DNA from: an uncultured bacterium
Lineage (GTDB): Bacteria; Patescibacteriota; Dojkabacteria; SC72
Direction: 5' to 3'
NCBI GenBank assembly: GCA_903840015.1
Contig: CAIMEL010000015.1
Span: 1-43,410 of the forward strand
Length of the DNA stretch: 43,410 nucleotides
The position numbers were made by a program, and so were the translations under genes. Under the pieces are notes generated by a model. The model saw nothing but the letters and a program-made list of their open reading frames with translations. It had not been told where the DNA came from and searched no databases. Positions 18,661 through 29,404 of this stretch are shown in pieces. Positions within the stretch are counted from its first letter, which is position 1. Every line of letters begins with the position of its first letter.

Positions 18661-21600
18661 TTAAAATTTAAGCTCTTCAAGGTCATTTATATTCTTAACC
18701 TCTGCAGAGTCACCTACAGGTATTGGCCTTCCTATGATGACATTCTCTTTCATACCTCTCAGGTAATCTGTCTTCCCAAGAATCGCTATACTTGTTAATA
18801 CTCTAACCTGCTCTTGGAAGGATATTGAAGAGAGGAAGCTTTCTGCATTTAGTGAAGAGGTTTTAATTCCAAAGAGTTTTGGAACTACTAAGGCTTTGTT
18901 CTTACCTTCAGCAAGAAGCAACTCATTCTTAGCTTCTGCAAGATGCCTGTTCACTATCGAACCTACTAGATAATCGGAATCTCCAGATTCTACAACTCTA
19001 CCTAATCTCATCATCTGTCTTAAGATTACCTCAATATGGATATCATCTATAGTTACACCCTGTTCATTAAAGACCTTCTGTACACCATCAAGTACGTACT
19101 TCTGTGCAACTATTGGGTTAGTAACCTCTGCTAATTTCTTTGGATCGACAGAACCTTCGGTTATCTGGGTTCCTGCTTTGATTGTAGCTCCATCTTCTAC
19201 CAAGATATTTACTCCAGGTAATACAGAAACTATCTCTTCAGCTTTCATCTCTCCATTTATTGTTAGAATACCACCCTCTATCTCCACAGTACCATCAAAC
19301 GGTGCCTGTTTCTCATTCTCCTCATAATCTATGTACATCACTTGGCCAGCTTTAACCTCTTGCATATTTTCTACCAACACTTTCTTAGCCTTTGATACAA
19401 CATAGTATCTAGACATCTTCTTAACACCTGTGATTGAAACAACTGCTGATTCATCCTCTGCCACTTCAACATGTACTTTACCATCTATCGAAGAGATCTC
19501 AGCTTCTGCCTTAGGCTTTCTTGCCTCAAATAGCTCTTCAATTCTTGGAAGACCTTGAGTGATGTCGACCTTTGCAACACCTCCCTTATGGAAGGTCTGC
19601 ATAGTCATCTGAGTTCCTGGCTCTCCTATGGACTGAGCAGCAATAACTCCAACTCCTCTACCCATTTCTATCTCTTTGTTGTTCTCCAAGTTCAAACCGT
19701 AACACTTTTTACACATTCCTAAAGGAGCATTACAAAGCATTGGAGATCTTACATAAATCTCTTCCAATGCAGCACTCTCTATCTTCTCAACAATATCTTG
19801 TGTGATGATATCGTTTTTCTTCGCAACCACTTCCTTCCCTATCTTCAAATCCTGTGCCAAAACTCTACCGAATACTCTATCTTTAAAGTCTATTCTTCTG
19901 TCATCAGACCTTCTAAGTACAAGACCTTCACCATCATATCCACAATCATCTACACGAACAATAACATCATGAGCTACATCTACAAGCTTTCTAGTTAAAT
20001 ATCCAGAGGAAGAAGTCTTAAGAGATCTATCAGCAATACCTTTTCTTCCGCCATTTGCAGCTACAAAGTATTCAAACGCACTTAGACCATCTCGATAGTT
20101 ACTCTTGATAGGCATTGGTACCCAGTTTCCTCTAGAGTCTCTAACGACACCCTTGATTGTTAATACTTGTCTAGCTTGAATTTTACCTCCATTACCTCCA
20201 GATTCAACCATTTGGTAGATTGAGTTACCCTTATCAAGTTTCTCCCACGCTTTATCTGCCAATTCAGTTGCAAAATCATCCCACATATTTGTTGAGATAT
20301 TGATTTTCTCTGTCTTTGTCATTAATCCTTGTAGGTAATTCTCCTGTAATTGCTCATCTTTCTCTTCCATCTTCTTGATTTCTGTCTTTAAATCGAAATC
20401 AACATCACAATCCTCCATAGCAAAAGAAAATGCTAGATCTGTTGCATATTTGAAACCTAGTAATTTCATATTATCTAAAATTTCAACAACAACATCTAAA
20501 TCTCTTGTATTCTTTATATCATCAATGATTTTCTTGATAACTTTGATTCCAATCTGATCGTTTATGAATTCATAGTCTTCTGGAAGAATCTTGTTAAAGA
20601 TTATTCTTCCGACAGATGTATTGACAGTATTCCCCTTTACTCTTGCAACTATTTCTTCAGATATGGATATTTCATCTCTCTCGTATGCTTTTATAGCGAG
20701 GTCTTCAGATGCGAACATCTTTGGTTTTTCAACCTTGTTCATATCGGACATTAGATAGAACCCTATCAACATATCCTTAGCTGGAGAGGCTAACACTTGA
20801 CCATTAGAGATATTTACAATGTTCTTAGAAGACATCATTTCTCTCTTTGCTTCTTCCATTGCTTCCTCTGTAAGGAGAATATGTACAGCCATCTGGTCGC
20901 CATCGAAGTCTGCATTGAATGCTTTACATATCAAAGGATGGATTCTAATGGCCTCTCCTTCAACCAATCTAGGATAGAAAGCCTGTACACTATATTTGTG
21001 CAGTGTAGGGGCTCTGTTCAAAAGAACTGGTTTGTTCTTAATTACCTCTTCCAAGATATCCCAAATCATATCTGTTTCTTCCTCAACCATTTCCTTTGCC
21101 ATCCTTACATTAGGAGCTAATTCTCTTTCTAAGAGTTTGTATATTACAAAAGGTTTAAACATTTCCAAAGCTACAGACTTTGGTAAACCACACTGATCAA
21201 ATTTCAAGCTTGGGTCACCATCAATAACTGCTCTTCCAGAATAATCTACACGTTTTCCAAGAAGGTTCTTTCTAAAGATACCCTTCTTACCTCTAAGATC
21301 ATCAGTCAATGATTGATATGGTAATCTCTTACTGTTCATCATTGGTTTAGATGGTCTGTGTGAGTTATCTATTAATGCATCGACAGATTCTTGTAACATT
21401 CTCTTCTCATTTCGAAGAATAACCTCAGGTGCACCAATTTCAATTAACTTCTTAAGCCTATTATTTCTATTGATTATTCTTCTGTAAAGATCGTTAAGAT
21501 CGGATGTTGCGAATTTACCACCAGACAAAGGAATGATTGGACGTAACTCAGGAGGTAAAACAGGAAGTGTATGAATAATCATCCAACTTGGCTTACTGTT

Positions 21601-22542
21601 ATTTTTAATAAAGCCCTCTAAGTATTGGATTCTTCTAATTGTTGTTGCCTTCTTTTCACCTTTCTCTTTATCCGCCTGCTTTTTCAACTTTAGTAATTCT
21701 TTTTGAACATCAAGTCTTTCTAAAAGTTTCTCAATAGCCTCTGCACCCATCATAGCTTCAAAGAAAATCAGATCTCTATCAGCTAAATCAACATATTCAT
21801 CCTCTGAAATAACAGTACCTACTTTAAGCTTCTCTATTATTTGATTAATTCTTGTATAGAAAGCTTCTATCTGCTCCTCTTTCTCTGCATATTCCTTTCG
21901 AACTTTTGCTAAAGCTTGATTTCTTTTATGCTCTATCTGACTTACTTTAAAATCATTGATCTTCTCTTTAACTTTCTTTAATTCTTTTAACTCATCCTCA
22001 AACATATCAGCTGTAACCTTTAACTCTTCCTGCAAATCATCTTGCAATGTTTTAAGTTCTTCTTCTTTCTGTTGTTCAGCTTTTGAGGAAATCTCTGCCT
22101 TCTTGCCTTTTTCCACATCAACAACCATATATCTGGTGTAATAGAGGACGGAAAGAATCTTTTTATGGGAGATATCTAGGATTATAGACATCTTGTTAGG
22201 AATACCATATGCAAACCAAACATGAGAGACAGGAATTGCCAAATCAATATGACCCATTCTTTCTCTTCTGACATCCTGTGTTGTAACTTCTACACCACAC
22301 TTATCACAGACTATCCCCTTATATCGAATCTTCTTGTATTTGCCACAGTAACATTCATAGTTTTTAGTTGGTCCAAATATCTTCTCACAAAACAAACCAT
22401 CTGGTTCTGCTCTGAATGTTCGGTAGTTAATAGTCTCTGCTTTTGTAACCTCTCCGTATGACCAATCTAACACCTGATCAGGGGAAGCCAAGGTTAGCTT
22501 CAATACATCAAAGTCTTCGAATTTATCTTTGCTTTTATTCAT
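18661..22542 (-). CDS. rpoC: RNA polymerase beta' subunit
   Basis: 1293 aa; NADFDGDQMAVH catalytic motif and Zn-binding YCGKYKKIRYKGIVCDKCGVEV. Confidence 0.99.
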   Translation of the reverse strand: MNKSKDKFEDFDVLKLTLASPDQVLDWSYGEVTKAETINYRTFRAEPDGLFCEKIFGPTKNYECYCGKYKKIRYKGIVCDKCGVEVTTQDVRRERMGHIDLAIPVSHVWFAYGIPNKMSIILDISHKKILSVLYYTRYMVVDVEKGKKAEISSKAEQQKEEELKTLQDDLQEELKVTADMFEDELKELKKVKEKINDFKVSQIEHKRNQALAKVRKEYAEKEEQIEAFYTRINQIIEKLKVGTVISEDEYVDLADRDLIFFEAMMGAEAIEKLLERLDVQKELLKLKKQADKEKGEKKATTIRRIQYLEGFIKNNSKPSWMIIHTLPVLPPELRPIIPLSGGKFATSDLNDLYRRIINRNNRLKKLIEIGAPEVILRNEKRMLQESVDALIDNSHRPSKPMMNSKRLPYQSLTDDLRGKKGIFRKNLLGKRVDYSGRAVIDGDPSLKFDQCGLPKSVALEMFKPFVIYKLLERELAPNVRMAKEMVEEETDMIWDILEEVIKNKPVLLNRAPTLHKYSVQAFYPRLVEGEAIRIHPLICKAFNADFDGDQMAVHILLTEEAMEEAKREMMSSKNIVNISNGQVLASPAKDMLIGFYLMSDMNKVEKPKMFASEDLAIKAYERDEISISEEIVARVKGNTVNTSVGRIIFNKILPEDYEFINDQIGIKVIKKIIDDIKNTRDLDVVVEILDNMKLLGFKYATDLAFSFAMEDCDVDFDLKTEIKKMEEKDEQLQENYLQGLMTKTEKINISTNMWDDFATELADKAWEKLDKGNSIYQMVESGGNGGKIQARQVLTIKGVVRDSRGNWVPMPIKSNYRDGLSAFEYFVAANGGRKGIADRSLKTSSSGYLTRKLVDVAHDVIVRVDDCGYDGEGLVLRRSDDRRIDFKDRVFGRVLAQDLKIGKEVVAKKNDIITQDIVEKIESAALEEIYVRSPMLCNAPLGMCKKCYGLNLENNKEIEMGRGVGVIAAQSIGEPGTQMTMQTFHKGGVAKVDITQGLPRIEELFEARKPKAEAEISSIDGKVHVEVAEDESAVVSITGVKKMSRYYVVSKAKKVLVENMQEVKAGQVMYIDYEENEKQAPFDGTVEIEGGILTINGEMKAEEIVSVLPGVNILVEDGATIKAGTQITEGSVDPKKLAEVTNPIVAQKYVLDGVQKVFNEQGVTIDDIHIEVILRQMMRLGRVVESGDSDYLVGSIVNRHLAEAKNELLLAEGKNKALVVPKLFGIKTSSLNAESFLSSISFQEQVRVLTSIAILGKTDYLRGMKENVIIGRPIPVGDSAEVKNINDLEELKF

Positions 22543-25500
22543 TTTCTGTAACCTCCTCCTCTTGGAACTTTTTGTTAGAAATTAAATCGATATTTAGACA
22601 GAGAGCATTCAATTCTTTTACCAAAACCTTAAATGATTCTGGCATATTAACATTCTCTATCTTGTCTCCATGGATTATCGCCTTGTATGCAGACGATCTT
22701 CCTTTTATGTCATCAGACTTTATTGTTAACATTTCCTGTAAGGCATAAGGAGCACTATGTGCCTCTAAAGCCCAGACTTCCATTTCTCCAAATCTCTGGC
22801 CTCCCATTTGTGCCTTACCACCTAATGGCTGTTGAGAAACAGCTGTGTATGGTCCAGTAGATCTTGCATGTACCTTTTCATCTGCAATATGATGTAGTTT
22901 TAGAACATATTTCATACCAACTGTAACTTTTTGTGGGAATTTCTTACCCGTTCTACCATCATACAAATCTATTCTTTGAGAAGAATCTAATTGAGCTTTC
23001 TTCATCTCTTCTCTTAACCATTCTAAGTTCTCACCTTCAAATATTGGGAATGCTAATTTTTCATTTAATAGTTTTGCAAATCTTCCAAAGTGTATCTCAG
23101 CTGCCTGACCCATATTCATTCTCTTTAAGAAGGTTGGAGTTAAAACCAAATCAACAGGTTCTCCATCTTCAGTAAATGGCATATCCTCAATTGGTCGTAT
23201 TGCTGCAATAGTGTTCTTGTCTCCGTGTCTTCCTGCAATCTTGTCTCCAAAATCGATTTTCTTAGTGTTAGCAACCCAAACCTTGACTTGATGTAATACC
23301 CCTGGGGATAATTTGTCTCCTCTGTCTGCCGACAAAACCTGACTTCGAACAACAATCCCTTCTTCACCATGAGGAATCCTCAAGGAGTTATCTCTAACAT
23401 CACTTGCTGATTCTCCGAATATTGCTCTCAAAAGTCTTTCCTCTGCGGTAAGTTCTTTCTCACCTCTAGGAGCAACAACACCTACTAATATATCTCCAGA
23501 TTTCACTCTAACACCAGATCGGACGACTCCCAAAGAATCAAGTTTCTGCAAAACCTTGTCATTAACATGAGGGATATCAGCAGTTATGATCTCTGGCCCC
23601 AACTCTGTATCTCGGATATCAACGCTATACTCTCTAATATGCACAGATGTTAGAAGGTCATCTTTAACTATTCGATCAGAAATGATTACAGAATCCTCAT
23701 AGTTATACCCCTCGTAGAACATAAGGGCGGCCTTAAGATTGATACCAACTGAAAGTTCACCACCAACCATAGTAGGACCATCTGCCAACACATCACCTTT
23801 TTTAAATTTGTCTCCAACATTTACAACTGGCTTCTGTGTGAATGATGTATTCTCATTACTTCTGTAGAAAGATGTTAAGGTATAGTCTCTAACACCACTC
23901 TGTTTGTATTTAACAGATATTTTTTTAGCATCTACATAGTAAACTTCTCCATCTTCTTCTGCAAAAATACCCCATGAGGATTGTCTTGCAACTATCTCTT
24001 CCAAACCTGTACCTACATATGGTGTCTCCTGTTTAACAAGAGGCACAGCTTGTCTTTGCTGGTTTGCACCAGTCAAGGCTCTCATAGCATCGTTATGTGA
24101 TACAAATGGAATCAATGCCATACCCAAACCAGCTTGCTGGCTAGCAAAAGCATCAACATAGTTAACCATATCTACGTCTTCAATCATGAAATCACCCTTG
24201 TGCCTTACAGGGATCATTGTATCAACAATATTTCCATATTCATCTGCATTTATAGTTGCAGTAGAGATATAGTGTTTCTCCTCCTCCATTGCATCTAAAT
24301 ACTCAATGTTTTCTGTTAAGAAAGGTTTTACCTTTACAGATTTAATACTCTTCTCAGAAGAAATTGCAGAAGCAAGCTTCTCGTCTACAACGACACCAGC
24401 CTTTGCAACAGTCTTTTTCCCTACAACAACATCTTCAGCAATAGTTCTATTCAACAAATCCCCCTTCTTATTCGCTACCTCGTGGCACACTTTTCTATAT
24501 GGTGCTTCAAGAAAACCAAAATCATTAATTTTTGCCAACATTGCTAACTGTGTTACAACACCGATATTCGAACTTTCTGGACTGGTTACAGGGTCAAACT
24601 TGGAATAGTGAGAATTGTGTACCTCTCGGATAGAGAAAGTTGCTCTTTCTTTAGTTATTCCTCCTGGACCTCCAGCTGTAACCTTTCTCTTATTCTCCAA
24701 TTCAGAAAGAATATTGGTCTGATCCATGAAAGAAGAAAGTGCGTTAGCACCAAAGAAAGATTGTATAGAAGCTGATATAGGTTTGGTACTCACAAGCATA
24801 GAAGGAGTTACCTTAGCATCCTGACCATAGAGACTCATCTTGTCTTTGATATTTTTCTCTAATCTTCTGATACCAGGATTTAACTGTCTCTCAAGAATCT
24901 CACCAACACTTCTAATTCTTCTGTTACAAAGATGATCAATATCATCTGGTTCTACAACACCATTATTAATCTCTATCAATCTCTTAACTATCAAAACTAC
25001 ATCAGATGGGTAAAGCATAACTTCCTCAGGATTATCTACATTGTAAGATGTCCCTAGTTTTCTGTTTAATTGATATCTACCTATTCTTCCAAGATCGAAC
25101 TTTCTAGTATTGAAGAAATTACTCTTAATATATCTCTCAGCACTTTCCAATGTTACTGATTCATCTGGTCTTAATTTGTTATATATACTTATAACGGCCT
25201 CGTCTTTACTCTTAGTAAAATCCCTAGCTAAAGTTGCCTCTATATATTTATTCTCTTCATGAGTGTCAACATCAACAAAAAGCTTTCTAATTTCATCATC
25301 ACTCTCCCACCCAAAAACTCTAAGTAACTCAGTAATGAGTACCTTTGGTCTCTTAGGAAGAATTCTCATTGAAATAACATTGTGTCTGTTGGTATCAATC
25401 TCATACCATGGACCTCTACCAGGCATCAATCTAACTTTGTACAGGTTTCTCAATGGTAATTTTTCTGCAAGCTCATAGAGAACACCTTCTGCTCTTACTA

Positions 25501-25909
25501 CTTGGTGAGTAACAACTCTTCGAACACCATTAAAAACAAAAACCCCATCATTTGTCATGAGGGGGAGATCAGCAATGAATATCTCTTGCTCTTTAATCTC
25601 ACCTGTCTTGTTATTTAGCAACTGAACTTTCGCATAAACAGGAACTTCATACGACAGTCCTTTTGTTATAGCTTCCTCTACACTTCTGTATGGTTCTCCA
25701 TACTTAAAATCTTTGAATTCAAGAGTCCACATCTTCTCCATAGTATCCTTGACAGGATTGATTTCAGAGAATATTCTTTGAAAACCGTTCTTTTGGAAAT
25801 CCTTAAAAGAAGTAAGTTGAGCCTCTATTAAATTTGGGAATTCTACGTTGGAAGAATAACTAGAACCCAGATTTAACCTACCAGATCTGTTACGCTTTGG
25901 TTTTAGCAT
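22535..25909 (-). CDS. rpoB: RNA polymerase beta subunit
   Basis: 1124 aa; FMDQTNILSELENKRKVTAGGPGG, GYNYEDSVIISDRIVKDD, GGQRFGEMEVWALEAHSAPYALQEMLTIKSDD. Confidence 0.99.
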   Translation of the reverse strand: MLKPKRNRSGRLNLGSSYSSNVEFPNLIEAQLTSFKDFQKNGFQRIFSEINPVKDTMEKMWTLEFKDFKYGEPYRSVEEAITKGLSYEVPVYAKVQLLNNKTGEIKEQEIFIADLPLMTNDGVFVFNGVRRVVTHQVVRAEGVLYELAEKLPLRNLYKVRLMPGRGPWYEIDTNRHNVISMRILPKRPKVLITELLRVFGWESDDEIRKLFVDVDTHEENKYIEATLARDFTKSKDEAVISIYNKLRPDESVTLESAERYIKSNFFNTRKFDLGRIGRYQLNRKLGTSYNVDNPEEVMLYPSDVVLIVKRLIEINNGVVEPDDIDHLCNRRIRSVGEILERQLNPGIRRLEKNIKDKMSLYGQDAKVTPSMLVSTKPISASIQSFFGANALSSFMDQTNILSELENKRKVTAGGPGGITKERATFSIREVHNSHYSKFDPVTSPESSNIGVVTQLAMLAKINDFGFLEAPYRKVCHEVANKKGDLLNRTIAEDVVVGKKTVAKAGVVVDEKLASAISSEKSIKSVKVKPFLTENIEYLDAMEEEKHYISTATINADEYGNIVDTMIPVRHKGDFMIEDVDMVNYVDAFASQQAGLGMALIPFVSHNDAMRALTGANQQRQAVPLVKQETPYVGTGLEEIVARQSSWGIFAEEDGEVYYVDAKKISVKYKQSGVRDYTLTSFYRSNENTSFTQKPVVNVGDKFKKGDVLADGPTMVGGELSVGINLKAALMFYEGYNYEDSVIISDRIVKDDLLTSVHIREYSVDIRDTELGPEIITADIPHVNDKVLQKLDSLGVVRSGVRVKSGDILVGVVAPRGEKELTAEERLLRAIFGESASDVRDNSLRIPHGEEGIVVRSQVLSADRGDKLSPGVLHQVKVWVANTKKIDFGDKIAGRHGDKNTIAAIRPIEDMPFTEDGEPVDLVLTPTFLKRMNMGQAAEIHFGRFAKLLNEKLAFPIFEGENLEWLREEMKKAQLDSSQRIDLYDGRTGKKFPQKVTVGMKYVLKLHHIADEKVHARSTGPYTAVSQQPLGGKAQMGGQRFGEMEVWALEAHSAPYALQEMLTIKSDDIKGRSSAYKAIIHGDKIENVNMPESFKVLVKELNALCLNIDLISNKKFQEEEVTENE

Positions 25910-26020
25910 AATGATAATTATTTAGTAATGTTATACTATTGTTAAAAGAGAGCAACCAACATATCCTCTACTTCTAGAGGAGCGTAAGATCGCTCTGTAA
26001 AAGCAAAAAACAAGGGACTC
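25910..26020 (-). ncRNA. Candidate structured rpoB 5' leader
   Basis: About 110 nt between the predicted promoter and the rpoB ATG, with hairpins CCTCTA-GAAG-TAGAGG (25965-25980) and GAGCG-ATCTTA-CGCTC (25980-25995), and an alternative stem AGAGC...GCTCT followed by CTTTT. Structure judged by eye only. Confidence 0.35.
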
Positions 26021-26025
26021 GAAGG

Positions 26026-26054
26026 ATATTACCATATTTATATGTAATAGTCAA
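26026..26054 (-). promoter_or_regulatory. Sigma70-type promoter for rpoBC
   Basis: Minus strand TTGACT-17 nt-TAATAT. Confidence 0.65.
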
Positions 26055-26167
26055 AGGTTTTTTACAACTCTTAGCTTAGGACAAACACTAGAATTCCGTG
26101 AAGAATATTATATACTATAATCTGGTTTTGTAAAACACTTCAATATATCATATTATATACTAAGAAA

Positions 26168-28405
26168 ATGCCCAGAAAAAAGAAAAAAGAGAAAATTACA
26201 ATTCAAAGTAGCGAAACACAGATTCTGTTTGGAATCATCATATTCCTTGGTGGCTTAATAGTTGCAGCTTCTGTCTTCCTGCCTGAACAGTCAGCACTGT
26301 TTGACAGTATTGCATTAAAATTTGGATACTCTGCAATCTCTTGGGGTATCTTTCTCATATACCTTTCGTTCTTCCTCCTAACCAAAAGCAAAAGATTCAT
26401 CTCTGTAAAGCAAGCCATTGGGCTATTCTTTTTCTCCATATCTCTAAACATATTGCTTTCATTCTGGCAAATAGAAGAACAGCTAAACAACCCAGAAGCA
26501 CTAAAAGGAGCTGGAGGAGAAGTTGGTAAGGTTTTACACTTGGCAATTAACGGATACTTCGGTGGTTTCATTGAGATAATTGTAGTATTGATACTCCTCA
26601 TAATTTCATTCTCATTAATAACAGGTACAACATTGTCACAAATAAGGGATTTTGTTGAATCCTCTGTTCCAGAGAATAAAAATGAAGAGAAAAAGATAGA
26701 TGGTTTAAGAGCCTTCCTTAAAAAGATTGGTTTTGGAGAGGCAGATTCTAGTGACATAGAGCTATTGGGAGATCACACCACAGCAGCAGAATCCCAAGAC
26801 GAGACAGAGGAAGATATTCAAAGAAGATTAGATGAGATAATAAATTCACCACAAGAAACAAAGAATGATTCGGAACCGTTAGAAGAAAGTAATGACAATA
26901 TAGATAGCGTACTTCTTGAAGGGACTAATCCAGTCAAAGTGAACGAAGATCAAGAACCTCAGAAACCAAAATTCCTAGATTGGGTATTCCCTAGTATAGA
27001 CATATTACAAGATGGAGAAATACAGGAACAAGACAAAGAGCTCTACAAGGAGAAAGCCTTAATAATAGAAAGGACCTTGAATAGCTTCGGAATTCAGGCA
27101 AAAGTAGTTCAAATTTCTGTTGGACCAACTGTATTAAGATTTTCCCTTTCTGTCAGTGTTGGGACAAAAGTTTCTAAGATCAAGAATTTAAGCAATGACC
27201 TTGCACTTGCATTAGCATCACAAACGTCTTCAGTACGTATAGAAGCTCCAATACCAGGAACCTCTTTTGTTGGTGTTGAAATTCCAAATCCCACACCAAA
27301 CTTTGTATATATTAAAGATATGGTAAAGCGATTGAAGAAGGATAAAGTAAGATATGAGTTACCATTAATATTAGGGAAAGACATTACAGGGAAGACAACG
27401 ATAAAAGATTTGGCAAAAATACCACACCTCCTAGTAGCTGGTGCTACAGGCACAGGAAAATCTGTCGCTATGAACTCCTTAATCACAGGATTACTAATGA
27501 CCAAAAGTCCAGATGAGGTCAAATTCATTATGATAGATCCTAAGATGGGAGTCGAGATGGCTCTGTACAATGGTATTCCACATCTTCTCAACCCAGTAAT
27601 TACAGATTCAGAGGTAGTACCGAGTGTCTTGCAATGGACCATAGAGGAAATGATGAGAAGATACCGTCAGTTGAAACAGGTGCATGCAAAGAAGCTCTCT
27701 GAATACAATGTTAAAATGGGTTTCGTTGCTATGCCATATATCGTCATTGTCATAGACGAGATGGCCGATTTAATACTTACCTCTGGTATAGAAGTTGAGA
27801 AAAAGATCCAGAGATTGGCACAAATGGGAAGAGCTGTCGGTATTCATTTAATACTCGCTACTCAGAAGCCAACTGTTAACGTCATTACCGGTTTAATCAA
27901 ATCAAATATCCCAGGTAGAATGGCATTTGCAGTAGCAACTGCACTTGATTCAAGAGTTATTCTTGATGAAATGGGTGCAGAGACACTCCTTGGGAATGGC
28001 GATATGCTGTTCAAAGATCAAACGACTCCGAAATCTCTTAGAATACAAGGAACATGGACCTCTACAGAAGATTCAGAGAATGTAATAAAAGCAATAAAAG
28101 ATCAAGTAAAGGAAGAAGATATTGAATATTCAGAAGATTTAACACAAGCATTAGAGCGAGGTGTTGCATCTGAGGGTGGAAGTTCCAATGGAGAAAGAGA
28201 TCCAGATTTTGGTAAAGCATTAGAAATAGTCATTCTTACCAAGAAAGCATCTGCATCCTTCTTACAAAGGAAAATGCGTATAGGATATAACAAAGCAGCC
28301 AGATTGATAGATGAGCTAGAAGAGGCTGGCGCCATAGGACCAGAGGATGGTTCGAAACCAAGACAGGTTCTTGTAAATTCCGCAGAAGATATAGATAACA
28401 AATAA
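26168..28405 (+). CDS. ftsK: DNA translocase FtsK/SpoIIIE
   Basis: 745 aa; N-terminal TM region, Walker A AGATGTGKSVAMNSLI, Walker B PYIVIVIDEMADL, C-terminal gamma winged-helix domain. Confidence 0.95.
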   Translation: MPRKKKKEKITIQSSETQILFGIIIFLGGLIVAASVFLPEQSALFDSIALKFGYSAISWGIFLIYLSFFLLTKSKRFISVKQAIGLFFFSISLNILLSFWQIEEQLNNPEALKGAGGEVGKVLHLAINGYFGGFIEIIVVLILLIISFSLITGTTLSQIRDFVESSVPENKNEEKKIDGLRAFLKKIGFGEADSSDIELLGDHTTAAESQDETEEDIQRRLDEIINSPQETKNDSEPLEESNDNIDSVLLEGTNPVKVNEDQEPQKPKFLDWVFPSIDILQDGEIQEQDKELYKEKALIIERTLNSFGIQAKVVQISVGPTVLRFSLSVSVGTKVSKIKNLSNDLALALASQTSSVRIEAPIPGTSFVGVEIPNPTPNFVYIKDMVKRLKKDKVRYELPLILGKDITGKTTIKDLAKIPHLLVAGATGTGKSVAMNSLITGLLMTKSPDEVKFIMIDPKMGVEMALYNGIPHLLNPVITDSEVVPSVLQWTIEEMMRRYRQLKQVHAKKLSEYNVKMGFVAMPYIVIVIDEMADLILTSGIEVEKKIQRLAQMGRAVGIHLILATQKPTVNVITGLIKSNIPGRMAFAVATALDSRVILDEMGAETLLGNGDMLFKDQTTPKSLRIQGTWTSTEDSENVIKAIKDQVKEEDIEYSEDLTQALERGVASEGGSSNGERDPDFGKALEIVILTKKASASFLQRKMRIGYNKAARLIDELEEAGAIGPEDGSKPRQVLVNSAEDIDNK

Positions 28406-28444
28406 TAGCGTGACTAAACACTACATTTAGTAGTAGAATTAGCC

Positions 28445-29386
28445 ATGATCACTGCGGGGGAAATTTTAAAAAACAAAAGAGAATCTCTTGGGAAAAGCTT
28501 AGATACTGTATCCTTAGATACCAAAATACAGAAAAGATTCTTGGTAAATATAGAGGAAAACGAATATTCTGAATTTGAATCTGAAATTTTCTTAACCGGT
28601 TTCATAAAAATATACTCCAAATATCTTGATTTAGACACAGAGAAAATACTTGCTCTGTACAGAAGAAGCAGTCAAAAAAGAAAAGCTGAGAAGATACCGG
28701 AAGCTCAAAAAATCAAAACACTGAAAAAATTACCCATAATTTCTCTAAAGACCTTCATAACAATACTCTTGATAATCTTCTCCCTCTCCGTACTTGGCTA
28801 TGTAGGATTTCAGATATATCGCTTTCAAACTCCACCCACTATCACCCTAGAACAGCCCGATGACAATATTACTACTGAAAGCCCAACAATAGAGATTGTT
28901 GGAAAGACATCTCTTAACACAACAATTAGCATAAACGATATTCCGACAGATGTAGATGAAAATGGAGAATTCAAGAAAACAGTAACTTTGAATGAAGGCC
29001 CAAACACAATCTTAATCAAGGCTAGAAAGAATAACAACAACATTTTAGAGAGCACTGTTACAAGAAAGATAACATTCACACCTCCACAAATAGAAACTCC
29101 GGATTCAGAGGAAATACCAAGCACAAACAGTGTAATTACATTAGAGGTCGTAGGGACAGCATCTTGGATCAAACTGGATATTGATAATAAGAATGTGATT
29201 TCCGAAGTTATCAAACCATCAGAAGTAAAGTACAATGTGAAAGAAAGCTTCTACTTAATAACAGGAAGAGTAAATAATACAAAAATTTTCTACAATGGAG
29301 ATCTCTTAGAGTGGCGAAATAGTAGAACAGGTGGAGTTGCAGAAATGCGCTGTACCATTAAAAACAAGGCCATAAATTGCCAATAA
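28445..29386 (+). CDS. RodZ-like protein (N-terminal HTH, TM, extracellular Ig-like region)
   Basis: 313 aa; GEILKNKRESLGKSLDTVSLDTKIQKRFLVNIEENEYSEFESEIFLTGFIKIYSKYLDLD, followed by one TM and beta-rich repeats. Confidence 0.8.
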   Translation: MITAGEILKNKRESLGKSLDTVSLDTKIQKRFLVNIEENEYSEFESEIFLTGFIKIYSKYLDLDTEKILALYRRSSQKRKAEKIPEAQKIKTLKKLPIISLKTFITILLIIFSLSVLGYVGFQIYRFQTPPTITLEQPDDNITTESPTIEIVGKTSLNTTISINDIPTDVDENGEFKKTVTLNEGPNTILIKARKNNNNILESTVTRKITFTPPQIETPDSEEIPSTNSVITLEVVGTASWIKLDIDNKNVISEVIKPSEVKYNVKESFYLITGRVNNTKIFYNGDLLEWRNSRTGGVAEMRCTIKNKAINCQ

Positions 29387-29404
29387 TGGTATAATCAGTC
29401 ATAA

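Noticed and set aside
25901-25928. Third CIRCE-like element over the rpoB start (TTAGCATAATGATAATTATTTAGTAAT)
   Set aside because: Left half matches TTAGCA, but the right arm lacks TGCTAA at the required spacing and it overlaps the coding start.
26013-26030. GGGACTCGAAGGATATT resembling tRNA T-arm text
   Set aside because: No acceptor or anticodon arms can be drawn around it; it overlaps the rpoB promoter -10.
25961-26030. ATATCCT...AGGATAT 7-bp pairing as an rpoB leader closing stem
   Set aside because: One arm lies inside the predicted -10 (TAATAT), so it would not be in the minus-strand transcript; probably coincidental unless a plus-strand RNA exists.
26203-26757. 184-aa minus-strand ORF (and 27109-27642)
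   Set aside because: Antisense to ftsK; no independent coding evidence.
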